Translations under genes and position numbers: made by a program | The notes under the pieces: model-generated | Database searches by the model: none | What the model saw: the letters and a program-made list of their open reading frames with translations, nothing else | What the model was told of the DNA's origin: nothing | DNA from: Thioploca sp. | Lineage (GTDB): Bacteria; Pseudomonadota; Gammaproteobacteria; Beggiatoales; Beggiatoaceae | DNA: 15,270 bases | Assembly: GCA_011371325.1 (NCBI GenBank) | Contig: DRQV01000228.1 | Location: 1 to 15,270, forward strand | Direction of reading: 5' to 3' | In this document: piece after piece, positions 7,607 through 15,270 of the stretch | Layout: each line of letters begins with the position of its first letter | How positions within the stretch are numbered: position 1 is the stretch's first letter

Positions 7607-7916
7607 GATCAATAATCCAATGTGGAAATTCTAATAAGCAAATACCAGCAATTAGTGGATAGTATTTATATCATTGTAGAATTGTTATTTTGGGAAGCTT
7701 TCTATGATAAACAAATTTTCTTTACTACAAATAATTAAAAATATATATGTGGAGTTGTATCAATGGTAATTTTAATATTCTTATTGGGAAGAGAGATTAT
7801 AATGATATATGGTTATTCATGTCAAGCTATATATAAATTTCTAAATTTTATAATCCCCAACAATACCGAATAAATATTTGATATCCTTCTGTATTTAATT
7901 AAGAATTTAGAGCTAA
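7607..7916. other. Intergenic region upstream of the pseudokinase gene
   Basis: About 310 bases, strongly AT-rich. No reading frame with a convincing start and no clear hairpin plus T-run was found. It should contain the promoter for the pseudokinase-rnfD unit, but no single sigma70-like box pair stands out. I see nothing else in it. Confidence 0.4.
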
Positions 7917-9212
7917 TCACTCTTGTAACATTTTGCCAGTTCCCCAGGCTAAGGCATAGTTATGAATATCTTGCACCCATTCATTCAGTGGTTGAGGGGT
8001 CCAATATAATGGATGCATAGGAATAGTTCCGGTACGTCCTTCTGAATCTTCTAATTCACAATATAGTGTATGTAAAGGTGCTGCTGACCAAGCTCGAAGA
8101 GGATTACGTACTATTGGAATACCAGCAATATTAGCCATTGCAATTGCCTCTACAGTGTTTAAATATTTTGATTTGCCATGTCTGATTTCTGCATCAGCAG
8201 TTGTAGTTGGGTCTAAAATAAAGGCATCTATTCCACTTGGCCCTGGTGTTACAATTAGATAATCAGGATGAGTTTCTGTCACTTCTTTACAAACAAATCC
8301 ACTGGGATGACTACGGTGACGTGATAAACGTGGTTCTATCCAAATACTTAATTCAACATCAGCTTTATATAAACGCACTTCACCGCCCAAAAATAAAGCT
8401 CCTGTCGGGTCATCATGCCATGTCCAACCTAAGTTTTGAAAAGTTGCTAGTAATTTTATTCCACACCAACGTTGATATAAATAAGGAGTATCAGCAATTT
8501 CAACAGTTCCATGTAATAAATTATGTAAAAAACTAGGTAAATACTCTTTAGGTTGGATTAATTGTTGGGCAAATCTTCTTAAACGTAACCATGCTTCTGA
8601 ACGTGGATAAGGATTTGGGAAATTAGAAGTTGGGACTAATTGCACGCGTACAATGCGTAATAATGTAACCTTGGCATGTTCTAGTTTTTTATATGCTTCA
8701 TTTAATCTGGCACGCATATTTAGTAAAGTAGCTCTATCATTCTGAGCATAGCTTGACTGTCCCCGTTGAGTCAACAAAGAGTCATCAATATATTTAATCG
8801 TACGAGTATATACTTTTTCCAAGGCAGTTCTTTGCAAATCTAATAAGTGCATTAACCAACGTAAAGGTAAAGTATTAGTTTCAGCTGCTGGTAAAAAATT
8901 TACCCAATGAGCTGGCAATAAACGTTTATTGTAATCTAATTGATAGTCATTAGGTCGATGGGAAAATGTTGCTCTTTTGGGTGAAAGAGTATAATTAACT
9001 ATAACTTTATGAGTTGAGTCAGTAGTTTGTAATTCAATAACTAGTTGGGGGATTAAATTGGTTAAAAAATCTATAGATTTTAATAAAGCAGTGGTACTAG
9101 CTACGGTTCCCATATCTGTAGAAACTCTTTGAGTAGCGTGTAAACCAGGCAATAGCAATTCTGAAGAAAATGTTTTTAAATCATCAACAAGCTGCTGAAT
9201 AAAAGGATTCAT
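7917..9212 (-). CDS. Uncharacterised 431-residue protein, possibly a degenerate PD-(D/E)XK (DUF2357/PDDEXK_7-like) nuclease fold
   Basis: I do not recognise this gene with certainty. It is soluble, without a signal peptide or membrane segment. The first 110 residues are mixed; residues 110-235 are helical and basic, including a run from LLNMRARLNEAYKKLEHAK to LRLRRFAQQL. Residues 243-262 (PYLYQRWCGIKLLATFQNLG) resemble the conserved helix preceding the nuclease core in DUF2357 and McrC-like proteins. The following segments, ADVELSIWIEP, THPDYLIVTPG and DAFILDPTT, could be the core strands with Asp317 and Asp334. The expected DAKY-like motif reads DPTT, so the catalytic lysine is absent; if the fold is right it is probably inactive. 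The ATG at 9212 has only a weak ribosome site. It stands alone, about 300 bases from the next gene downstream. No AAA+ McrB-like partner or methylase is nearby. Confidence 0.6.
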   Translation of the reverse strand: MNPFIQQLVDDLKTFSSELLLPGLHATQRVSTDMGTVASTTALLKSIDFLTNLIPQLVIELQTTDSTHKVIVNYTLSPKRATFSHRPNDYQLDYNKRLLPAHWVNFLPAAETNTLPLRWLMHLLDLQRTALEKVYTRTIKYIDDSLLTQRGQSSYAQNDRATLLNMRARLNEAYKKLEHAKVTLLRIVRVQLVPTSNFPNPYPRSEAWLRLRRFAQQLIQPKEYLPSFLHNLLHGTVEIADTPYLYQRWCGIKLLATFQNLGWTWHDDPTGALFLGGEVRLYKADVELSIWIEPRLSRHRSHPSGFVCKEVTETHPDYLIVTPGPSGIDAFILDPTTTADAEIRHGKSKYLNTVEAIAMANIAGIPIVRNPLRAWSAAPLHTLYCELEDSEGRTGTIPMHPLYWTPQPLNEWVQDIHNYALAWGTGKMLQE

Positions 9213-9281
9213 TAGTAAAAGATTGATTAGTGATGGTTAGTAGGTTGCCAATATCGTCGATAGCTACTAAAAAAGATTTTT

Positions 9282-9344
9282 TTATAATTCAGGATTAGCT
9301 TTGGCAGTATGAGATACTATCACTAAAATTTGCAGATATTTCAT
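9282..9344 (-). CDS. 20-codon leader-like ORF after the lptM-like gene
   Basis: An ATG four bases after the lptM-like stop opens a 20-residue frame, MKYLQILVIVSHTAKANPEL, resembling a signal peptide ending AKA-NP. It stops beside an A-run and a T-run (9278-9283). A frame change there would read on for about 19 more codons. It may be the stub of a decayed exported protein or chance. Expression is doubtful. Confidence 0.2.
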   Translation of the reverse strand: MKYLQILVIVSHTAKANPEL

Positions 9345-9348
9345 GATA

Positions 9349-9492
9349 TTATCTTGGATACATATCAAATATTATACTAATTTCAACATTTTGTTGATTT
9401 ATTTTTGTAAATGCTGGACGAATTAAATCACCTTTTTTACCACAGCCAGAGGTATTAAAGATAATTATCAATAGTAATAGAAAAATTTTCAA
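9349..9492 (-). CDS. lptM: Small LptM-like (YifL family) outer-membrane lipoprotein, TTG start
   Basis: A 47-residue frame. Translation is proposed from TTG at 9490-9492, with CAGG placed 7 bases upstream. The product starts with a short lipoprotein signal rich in Leu and Ile, MKIFLLLLIIIF, then a lipobox NTSGC with the lipidated Cys at residue 17. Directly after it comes CGKKGDLIRP, which matches the CGxKGxLxxP signature of LptM/YifL. That family assists maturation of the LptD-LptE lipopolysaccharide translocon at the outer membrane. The E. coli protein is about 67 residues, so this one is short but keeps the conserved part. In many gammaproteobacteria this gene precedes lysA; here it follows a DUF2279 gene by 112 bases and lysA is absent. 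The -3 lipobox residue is Thr rather than the usual Leu. Confidence 0.65.
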   Translation of the reverse strand: MKIFLLLLIIIFNTSGCGKKGDLIRPAFTKINQQNVEISIIFDMYPR

Positions 9493-9499
9493 AATTGAA

Positions 9500-9503
9500 C
9501 CTG
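9500..9503 (-). promoter_or_regulatory. Shine-Dalgarno supporting the TTG start of the lptM-like gene
   Basis: CAGG on the minus strand lies 7 bases before TTG 9490-9492. No ATG or GTG in the frame would keep the lipoprotein signal intact, so this site supports the TTG. Confidence 0.5.
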
Positions 9504-9604
9504 AAATTTTTGGGTTAATGATATTTATCCATATTCATCTCAAGGATGATCAGGACTGTATTTAATCAGTAAATTATTAAAATTTCCTTTATCAAAAGGA
9601 GTAG

Positions 9605-10501
9605 TTAAAGCTTATCATCTACTAGCAAACTTGTTCCTGGTATTTGTAAATATTCTAACAAATTTTCAGTTATATTTTTGTAAATACCATTCTTCTTAAA
9701 TACCGTATCATTTAGTAATAAAGATAAATTCACTGAAATACCATAATATAAATGGCGTGATATTTCTTGTCTACCAGTACCATCAGTTGGTTGATAACCT
9801 CTAGTTCCATAACCAACAGCAAGTTCTAAATAACGGGAAAATGTATTTTGTCGTAAAACAGGTACACCACTAGCTTTCACTATAAATAAGTAAGTTTGGC
9901 CGGAATAATCAGCTAATGGATCATATTCTTTTAATTCTCTGGCATCATCGGAAGGCCAGTATTTTAACCGAAAATCAAATAACTCATCCAATTTTGGATA
10001 GCTTTCCAAAAATACTCCCATACCGATTCCAGATAAATTCATGATTACATCTTCAGTACTGAAACCATATTTATCGGTGAAACCATCCATTATTTCTACT
10101 CCTACTGACAAAGCGGCAGAAGTCAAACCTGCTAATTGAGCTGCCTGTTTACTGCTGTGTCCAGCCCATTGAAAACCTTTTTTTAATAAGCGAGTGCTAA
10201 CATAAAAAGAGTAGCCATGACCTAATTTATCAGCTCCACCATTTGGAGTATCGGCATCAAACCAACCTTCATGTCTAATTTTAAAAGTTGTTGAACTATC
10301 ATTCCACCAAGCAGTAGCTCCATAAAGTGCAGTGCCTAAAGCTACACTGGAAATTAGTAAATTAGTACGATTTGATTTTAAGTCTAAATAATTATTTTCC
10401 AGTTTATAAGTTTGTTTAGAAATAGATAAGTTAATTGGTGATATAATTCCGGCATTAACATATGTTGAAGCAATTAAACCAAGTATTATTAAATATTTCA
10501 T
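9605..10501 (-). CDS. DUF2279 (YfiM-like) exported protein
   Basis: The family is conserved but has no established function; E. coli YfiM is a predicted lipoprotein. Starting at ATG 10501 gives 298 residues with a clean Sec signal, MKYLIILGLIASTYVNA, cut before GIISP. A GTG six codons earlier overlaps the pilE stop and would spoil that signal. Family signatures are GGADKLGHGYSFY (88-100), VEIMDGFTDKYGFSTEDVIMN (135-155) and DFRLKYWPSDD (176-186). The C-terminal third alternates polar and hydrophobic residues (ELAVGYGTRGY, HLYYGISVNLSLLL), consistent with beta structure, so an outer-membrane or periplasmic location is inferred. No lipobox cysteine is present. The gene begins one base after the pilE stop, so it is almost certainly co-transcribed with pilE. 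Whether it has a pilus role is unknown. Confidence 0.85.
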   Translation of the reverse strand: MKYLIILGLIASTYVNAGIISPINLSISKQTYKLENNYLDLKSNRTNLLISSVALGTALYGATAWWNDSSTTFKIRHEGWFDADTPNGGADKLGHGYSFYVSTRLLKKGFQWAGHSSKQAAQLAGLTSAALSVGVEIMDGFTDKYGFSTEDVIMNLSGIGMGVFLESYPKLDELFDFRLKYWPSDDARELKEYDPLADYSGQTYLFIVKASGVPVLRQNTFSRYLELAVGYGTRGYQPTDGTGRQEISRHLYYGISVNLSLLLNDTVFKKNGIYKNITENLLEYLQIPGTSLLVDDKL

Positions 10502-10502
10502 A

Positions 10503-10946
10503 TTACCAACATTTATCACTAGTAGCTGTTTTTCTACCTGCTTGATCTATAGTAAATTGAAGACATTCTGTATCTTGTAGTTGAGTTCCAATAGCATCAG
10601 CAGTTAATATATACTCATTACCATTTCCAGTTAGACTAAGCTCGTAATAACCATTTAATAAATCTAACTTAAAATTTTTCGAGATAAATTTCCCTTTATA
10701 TTTTACAAAACCGGCTCGTTCCATATCTATACCGTTTGAACCGGTACCAAAATTGCTAGCATATTGATTGTTTTCAATATCAAATTCTTCTTGTAATCGG
10801 GATAATTCCATCAATGCTGATTTTGCCTCAAACCGATTACTTTCTAATACATGTTGACGATAAGTTGGGTAAGCAATAGCAGTTATTACTCCAATAATTG
10901 CTACAACAATCATCAATTCAATTAACGAAAATCCTTTATTATTCAT
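10503..10946 (-). CDS. pilE: Type IV pilus minor pilin, PilE type
   Basis: Small pilin subunit assembled into or at the tip of type IV pili after cleavage by the prepilin peptidase PilD. The ATG at 10946 gives 147 residues and a canonical short leader, MNNKG, followed by FSLIELMIVVAIIGVITAIA. Cleavage before Phe, Glu at mature position 5 and the hydrophobic N-terminal helix are all present. AAAGGA lies 8 bases upstream. A longer frame from 11018 overlaps pilY1 and would bury the leader, so it is rejected. The C-terminal part has two cysteines, in TECLQF and the terminal DKCW, that likely form the usual disulfide loop. Position directly after pilY1 matches the fimU-pilVWXY1Y2E minor-pilin cluster of Pseudomonas-like bacteria, which supports PilE rather than the major pilin PilA. 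Confidence 0.92.
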   Translation of the reverse strand: MNNKGFSLIELMIVVAIIGVITAIAYPTYRQHVLESNRFEAKSALMELSRLQEEFDIENNQYASNFGTGSNGIDMERAGFVKYKGKFISKNFKLDLLNGYYELSLTGNGNEYILTADAIGTQLQDTECLQFTIDQAGRKTATSDKCW

Positions 10947-10954
10947 ATAATATA

Positions 10955-10960
10955 TCCTTT
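10955..10960 (-). promoter_or_regulatory. Shine-Dalgarno that fixes the pilE start
   Basis: AAAGGA on the minus strand ends 8 bases before ATG 10944-10946. It places the start at the canonical prepilin leader rather than at the upstream ATG inside pilY1. Confidence 0.8.
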
Positions 10961-11002
10961 CGATAGTTACCTGAATATTTTTCAATTCAGGAACTGGAAA
11001 AT

Positions 11003-14000
11003 TTATTTTTGCATCCAAAAAATTCTAGCTGGTGGTATAGGAGTTTCTATAATACTTTCTGTACCAGCAATTACTGCTTGCGTTGAATTTTCTGTATACA
11101 TAACAATAGGGTCAAAAGATAAAGTAGATACCTCTAATGCACGATCAGAACTATCTTGACCACGTTTATTAGTATCATAACCATCTCCATCATTTTTCTT
11201 ATCAAAAGCTGGTCCACCATCGAGTAAATTAATAGCATAAAAACGACTAGAACCAGGATTAAAAGACCCACAACTACCATCGATAGTTTTGGTAGTAGCA
11301 GATGATGGTGGAACATAAGTGATAAAAAATACATTTTCACCAATTACTAATGGTTTCCCTAAACCTTTTTCTCCTATCCAAGTTCCATCAGACTCTTGTA
11401 AATCAAAATACCAACCGTCCTTATCAGTATCTTGTAAATTTATATCACCTTCATTCCAGTCAGTAACATTTTCTAAATTATTTAAGATTATAGGTTTATT
11501 AAAATCAAAATCTTTGGTTGGATCAAGAATAGCATAAAATTGATCATGTGCATAATATCTGCCATTTCCACTAGTTCCAAGAGATAAAGGATTAGGACGA
11601 GCTCCAGTAACTGCGGTCAGAATGTTAGTAGAATTGATACGAGCTAGAGCTGGTCGATAAAAGAAACTGCGTCTATTAGGGCCACTACTAGTAATTTCCC
11701 CTAATTTTGCCATAACACCACCTACAGTGTCCTCTTTTGTATCTATATTAATTCGCCACAATTGTCCGGCAATATCACCAACATAAATACGATCTGTAAT
11801 ACCATTACTAGTTGTATCTTGCAATAATAAATCAGAAGGAATTGCATATTTCATATTTTTTAATACTAAATCTGCTTTATCATCGTTACCAGCCCACCAT
11901 AACAGTTCACCAGTATCAGGGTCTACCATATAAATAGCATTTCCCATCGTAACATTTTTAATTGGATTGAATTTATTCTCTCCATCTGCAAGTGGATCAT
12001 AACCACCAGCAAACATTACAACTTTACACCAGGCATAAGGACAAAAACTTTCATCTACTTCTGTTGTTATAGGAGTAGACCAAGTTTGACCTAATTTAGT
12101 AAAATTATTTTTACCATCTGTTACCCCACCTTTAATAACCCATTTCAATTTTGGTGGATTATCCTTATCCGTTACATCAAGTGCATAGATATTTCTACCA
12201 CCACGTCGCATACCAATGAACATCGTAGCGAAATTACCTCTTGATTTAATAATTTGTCCATCGCTAGTATTAACAAAAAAAGTTGGACTACCATCCATTC
12301 CATATAAATGTGAATCAGCAACTTGATTTTTCATATCCAATTGTTTTGATAGTAATTCTTCTGGTAAAAATGACCAAATTTCCTTACCATCAGCAACATT
12401 ATTCATTCTAATTAAACCATCATTAGTTCCAACAAATAATCTACTTTCTTCCGCTTTTGTATCGCTATTATCTTCGGATTCTGGGACTCCGGTATAAGAA
12501 AGTACTCTAGGACTACTATGTAATGGTTCAGCAATTTGCCAACGATCACCAGCAATTTTTGTTTCTATAGTATCTTTGGATTCTTCACTTCCTTCGGTAT
12601 CGGATTGACCAACAGTTGAAGAACCTTCTCCAATAGTCACATCTTTTCCAATTATCCATTTTATAATTGTTTGAGCCTGCTCCAGTCTATCTTCTTCAGT
12701 AGTTTCCGCTAAATCATCATTAGTGTTTTTTAACAATTCTGCAATCAATTTATCATGAAAATCTGTAGTAGCTTCATCAAATTCTTCTATCTTGAATTTT
12801 TCCACACTAGACTTATGATCAATTCCTGGAGCTAATGACCCAAAATGAGTATAAATTTTCCTATCTGAACTAGATAATTCTCCACCAATTCCGCCAGCAG
12901 TGACATTACCACCATCATCTAAATCACTCCAATAACTTCTACTAGTATCTGCAATATAACCTTCTTCATCGGTAGCTTCATTGCCTCTAGAATCTTTTAA
13001 ACTTCCATCTATAAATTTATACCTTTTAACATTACCATGCCAACGTGGTTCTGGTGTTGGTCTAAATACAGAATAGTAAACGTCATTTTTATGTCTTAAT
13101 TTATTAAGATTATCAACTGATATACTTGGAGCTGCAAATGAACTATTAGTTGTGGTTGCTTGAGCACTAATGTTAGTAAAAGCAGTTTCTAATTCCTCAA
13201 CCGTTTTAGCCAAATAAAAATTCCGACCACTACATTTCTCATAGTTACCACTACCAGGGGAAGCTAACCGGCATAAATAATCAACTGCTTTGATATTGTC
13301 TTCAGTTTCATCTTTATCTTTAACATAATTAAGTACTGATCCACGTTTTGAATTACTTATATATCTACCCTTTAAGTTGGTAGTACTAATTTCTGTATCG
13401 GTTTCATTAATATCAAAATAGACTCCATTTTTAGGCCCAACAACATAGTTTTCTCCTACTCTATACCGGCCTAACCAAGCAGTTCCTAATTGGAAACCAA
13501 TAGTATGAACAATTATATTATGCTCTGCTGCTATATAATCAGCTAAATCTATCCCGCAGGCTTCATGCTCAGAAATTTTAATATTTTTGCCATTTAATTC
13601 AAAATTATCAATACATTTACTATTAGGTAGTAAAGTCAAAGCATCTTTTTTTTGGGCAATAGCCTGAGCTTTGGTTACATTAGCTCGTCCATCGGTAAGT
13701 AATACAATATGACTACTTTGACAACTACTAGTTGACTGAGATGGTGGGGTATAATTAGCTACACCAGCTACTTCTTCTCCTGCACATTCAACTGCATAAG
13801 GATTTAAGTTAATATTACATCCATCTGGAATATTATTTTTGCTATCATGGGTTGCTGGATGACTAACCAAATGAAATGATTCATTATTACGACTTCTACC
13901 ATTGGTAACTCTTTTACCTAAGTAATACTGAGCCGATTCAAATAATGCTCCCACAATTGGAGTACGACTATTTGGAATTCGCATTCTTTTAACTAAACTT

Positions 14001-15270
14001 TTCAATCGTCTACGTACTGTTAAAATATCGCCTTGTCCATTTTCACCCAATTTACCTTTAACTTGAATCCGCAAGGTAGCCGCAAGAGCCTGATTATTAT
14101 CAAATGAAACTATATCTCGCCGACCACGAGAATTAGAATCACCTTCTATAAGTAAAACTATATCGCCATAAGCTTTCCATTCAGCTTGATCAACAATATC
14201 TTGTAGTACACTAGCAATATTAGGGGTTCTATAGATTTTACCTTTTTCCCAAATTTTTGGAACCCATTCAACTTTAGTAGTTTTTGGTTTTCTGGAACTA
14301 AGATTGTTATCATCGGCAGAAAACTCTGTAGGATTGGGAGATAATTCACCATAGACTTGGAAAGTGGCATCAGTACTATTTTTAGCATAGGCACTAACCA
14401 TTAAATTAGCTCCAACAATTTCAGCTCCATTACCAATCGGAATCTCTCTAAAACGAAATCCAATTAGACGTGATTCTTTATCACGCATACCGGTTTCTAA
14501 GATTGGACTAGCCAAATAGACTAAGCCATCTTCACTACCACTAGTTTTTTCTTCAGCATCATCAAATCGTTCTGAAATTTTAGAGTAATAAGTTTGATTC
14601 ACACAACCACCACCAGGTTTAATATCCTCAGTATCAAAACGCACTCTTAGTTCAGGCGATAAACCTGACATATAATCAAATGATGATGCTTTACGAATTG
14701 AGGTTAAATCCTCAGAGGAAATGATAAACGCTAAATCACCACTACACCAATCGGAATTATCTACAACTTCTTGAACAATATTTTTTAAATTAGGAGTTTC
14801 ATAGGATAACCCTTTAGCCCAATTATTGGGTGACCATGATACTGATGCAGTGGTTAATTCCCGATTACTAATATTAAATGGTTCTTCAGTAAAAGTTGCA
14901 GAGCTAGTTGTTTCTGCTTGAATAGTAAGTTTGGCATTAGTGCTAGTATCTTCTGCACTGTTGAAAACTAAATAAGCATCTTTAATTTTAGCTCCACGAG
15001 GAATATCAATAGCCTCAAATCGCAGACCAACCTTTTGTTTTTCAGATACATTTTCTTGGAAAGCAATCTGATAGGTAACTTCAAGTTTAGGTAGGGTGGT
15101 ACTATCAGTGTCATTATCAATATATGATTTTATTTTTCCATTATATTTACTGCCGTTATCAGTTGGAACTACAATTCTTCTAAACCCAACCGTTGCTGGA
15201 AGTTTGCCATCCCCACCTCTAGTAGCATTTACTTCAAATAAAAATGCAATACTATTTTCTCGTTGCCAAC
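11003..15270 (-). CDS. pilY1: Type IV pilus tip adhesin/assembly factor PilY1, 5' end cut by the right edge
   Basis: Large exported protein at the pilus tip, involved in pilus extension, adhesion and surface sensing. The frame is open to the window edge, about 1422 codons; the first Met at 14671 is internal, so no true start or signal peptide is visible. In order it shows the end of one beta-rich domain, two related 130-160 residue repeats (about 15045-14633 and 14542-14054), a von Willebrand A-like part with HIVLLTDGRANVT (about 13720-13680), and the C-terminal PilC/PilY1 beta-propeller from LFVGTNDGLIRMNN (about 12440) onward. The propeller contains GMRRGGRNIYALDV and the calcium-loop candidate DTTSNGITDRIYVGD (about 11779-11823), with Asp, Thr, Asn and Asp at positions 1, 3, 5 and 9. 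A second loop, DTDKDGWYFD, follows near 11410. pilE lies 56 bases downstream. The VWA metal-site DxSxS motif is not visible and may lie beyond the edge. Confidence 0.92.
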   Translation of the reverse strand, partial: WQRENSIAFLFEVNATRGGDGKLPATVGFRRIVVPTDNGSKYNGKIKSYIDNDTDSTTLPKLEVTYQIAFQENVSEKQKVGLRFEAIDIPRGAKIKDAYLVFNSAEDTSTNAKLTIQAETTSSATFTEEPFNISNRELTTASVSWSPNNWAKGLSYETPNLKNIVQEVVDNSDWCSGDLAFIISSEDLTSIRKASSFDYMSGLSPELRVRFDTEDIKPGGGCVNQTYYSKISERFDDAEEKTSGSEDGLVYLASPILETGMRDKESRLIGFRFREIPIGNGAEIVGANLMVSAYAKNSTDATFQVYGELSPNPTEFSADDNNLSSRKPKTTKVEWVPKIWEKGKIYRTPNIASVLQDIVDQAEWKAYGDIVLLIEGDSNSRGRRDIVSFDNNQALAATLRIQVKGKLGENGQGDILTVRRRLKSLVKRMRIPNSRTPIVGALFESAQYYLGKRVTNGRSRNNESFHLVSHPATHDSKNNIPDGCNINLNPYAVECAGEEVAGVANYTPPSQSTSSCQSSHIVLLTDGRANVTKAQAIAQKKDALTLLPNSKCIDNFELNGKNIKISEHEACGIDLADYIAAEHNIIVHTIGFQLGTAWLGRYRVGENYVVGPKNGVYFDINETDTEISTTNLKGRYISNSKRGSVLNYVKDKDETEDNIKAVDYLCRLASPGSGNYEKCSGRNFYLAKTVEELETAFTNISAQATTTNSSFAAPSISVDNLNKLRHKNDVYYSVFRPTPEPRWHGNVKRYKFIDGSLKDSRGNEATDEEGYIADTSRSYWSDLDDGGNVTAGGIGGELSSSDRKIYTHFGSLAPGIDHKSSVEKFKIEEFDEATTDFHDKLIAELLKNTNDDLAETTEEDRLEQAQTIIKWIIGKDVTIGEGSSTVGQSDTEGSEESKDTIETKIAGDRWQIAEPLHSSPRVLSYTGVPESEDNSDTKAEESRLFVGTNDGLIRMNNVADGKEIWSFLPEELLSKQLDMKNQVADSHLYGMDGSPTFFVNTSDGQIIKSRGNFATMFIGMRRGGRNIYALDVTDKDNPPKLKWVIKGGVTDGKNNFTKLGQTWSTPITTEVDESFCPYAWCKVVMFAGGYDPLADGENKFNPIKNVTMGNAIYMVDPDTGELLWWAGNDDKADLVLKNMKYAIPSDLLLQDTTSNGITDRIYVGDIAGQLWRINIDTKEDTVGGVMAKLGEITSSGPNRRSFFYRPALARINSTNILTAVTGARPNPLSLGTSGNGRYYAHDQFYAILDPTKDFDFNKPIILNNLENVTDWNEGDINLQDTDKDGWYFDLQESDGTWIGEKGLGKPLVIGENVFFITYVPPSSATTKTIDGSCGSFNPGSSRFYAINLLDGGPAFDKKNDGDGYDTNKRGQDSSDRALEVSTLSFDPIVMYTENSTQAVIAGTESIIETPIPPARIFWMQK
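14054..15045 (-). repeat. Two tandem DNRLRE-like domains within pilY1
   Basis: Two protein-level repeats can be matched by eye. One has GLRFEAIDIPRGAKI, WSPNNWAKGLSYETPNL, IVQEVVDNSDW and PELRVRF (about 15045-14633). The other has GFRFREIPIGNGAEI, WVPKIWEKGKIYRTPNI, VLQDIVDQAEW and ATLRIQV (about 14542-14054). The order and spacing of conserved Trp, Gly, Pro and Ile positions agree. The preceding VGFRRIVVPT and LPKLEVTY (to 15270) may be the end of another copy. The domain type is an inference from the general pattern. Confidence 0.6.

Noticed and set aside
8237..8536. Plus-strand 99-residue frame inside the 431-residue gene
   Set aside because: Lies wholly opposite a longer frame with better protein-like composition; no upstream ribosome site.
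10947..11018. Longer pilE start at 11018
   Set aside because: It would add 24 residues before the prepilin leader, overlap the pilY1 end and ignore a good ribosome site at 10955-10960.
11134..11343. Minus-strand 69-residue frame within pilY1
   Set aside because: Out-of-frame shadow of the pilY1 propeller; low-complexity Leu/Val/Met composition.
14158..14394. Minus-strand 78-residue frame within pilY1
   Set aside because: Out-of-frame overlap with the second pilY1 repeat domain, which is clearly the coding frame.
14669..14671. Met at 14671 as the pilY1 start
   Set aside because: The same frame is open to the right edge and encodes another copy of the repeat domain, so this Met is internal.

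Overview
The window looks like AT-rich chromosomal DNA from a gammaproteobacterium. RnfD, CcmA, TrkH, PilE and PilY1 all read as gammaproteobacterial versions. A nitrous oxide reductase combined with a kinase/formylglycine-generating-enzyme (FGE)-type fusion protein is a combination I associate with large filamentous sulfur bacteria (Beggiatoaceae/Thiotrichales). That placement is an inference; no rRNA or marker gene is present to confirm it. Every confident gene lies on the minus strand, so transcription runs from the right edge to the left edge.

Layout in transcription order. (1) 15270-9282 is a pilus and envelope block: a PilY1-type pilus tip adhesin cut by the right edge, a PilE-type minor pilin, a DUF2279/YfiM-like exported protein, and a 47-residue LptM-like lipoprotein with a TTG start. 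(2) 9212-7917 is a 431-residue protein that may carry a degenerate PD-(D/E)XK (DUF2357/PDDEXK_7-like) nuclease fold. (3) 7606-4686 is a two-gene unit: a membrane-spanning kinase-like/FGE-like fusion, followed directly by a stand-alone rnfD. (4) 4245-1960 is a Sec-exported nitrous oxide reductase, NosZ, without any visible nosRDFYL neighbours. (5) 1420-1 is ccmA followed by trkH, which overlap by one base in TAATG; trkH is cut by the left edge.

Four intergenic stretches exceed 300 bases. 1421-1959 holds AT-rich hairpins and a plus-strand stretch resembling a 5' group II intron fragment. 4246-4685 holds the nosZ leader and a possible decayed plus-strand reading frame. 7607-7916 shows nothing I can name. 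9213-9604 holds the small lipoprotein and a 20-codon ORF.

Functionally, NosZ, RnfD and CcmA suggest anaerobic respiratory electron transfer: N2O reduction, membrane redox coupling and cytochrome c maturation. PilY1 and PilE belong to type IV pili used for attachment and motility. The most unusual item is the kinase-like protein. It keeps the ATP-anchoring lysine but has Asn at both catalytic aspartates and Ser at the metal-binding Asn, so it is predicted to be a pseudokinase that passes signals across the membrane to a periplasmic FGE-like domain. No CRISPR array, tRNA, rRNA, intact insertion sequence or recognisable defence island was seen.
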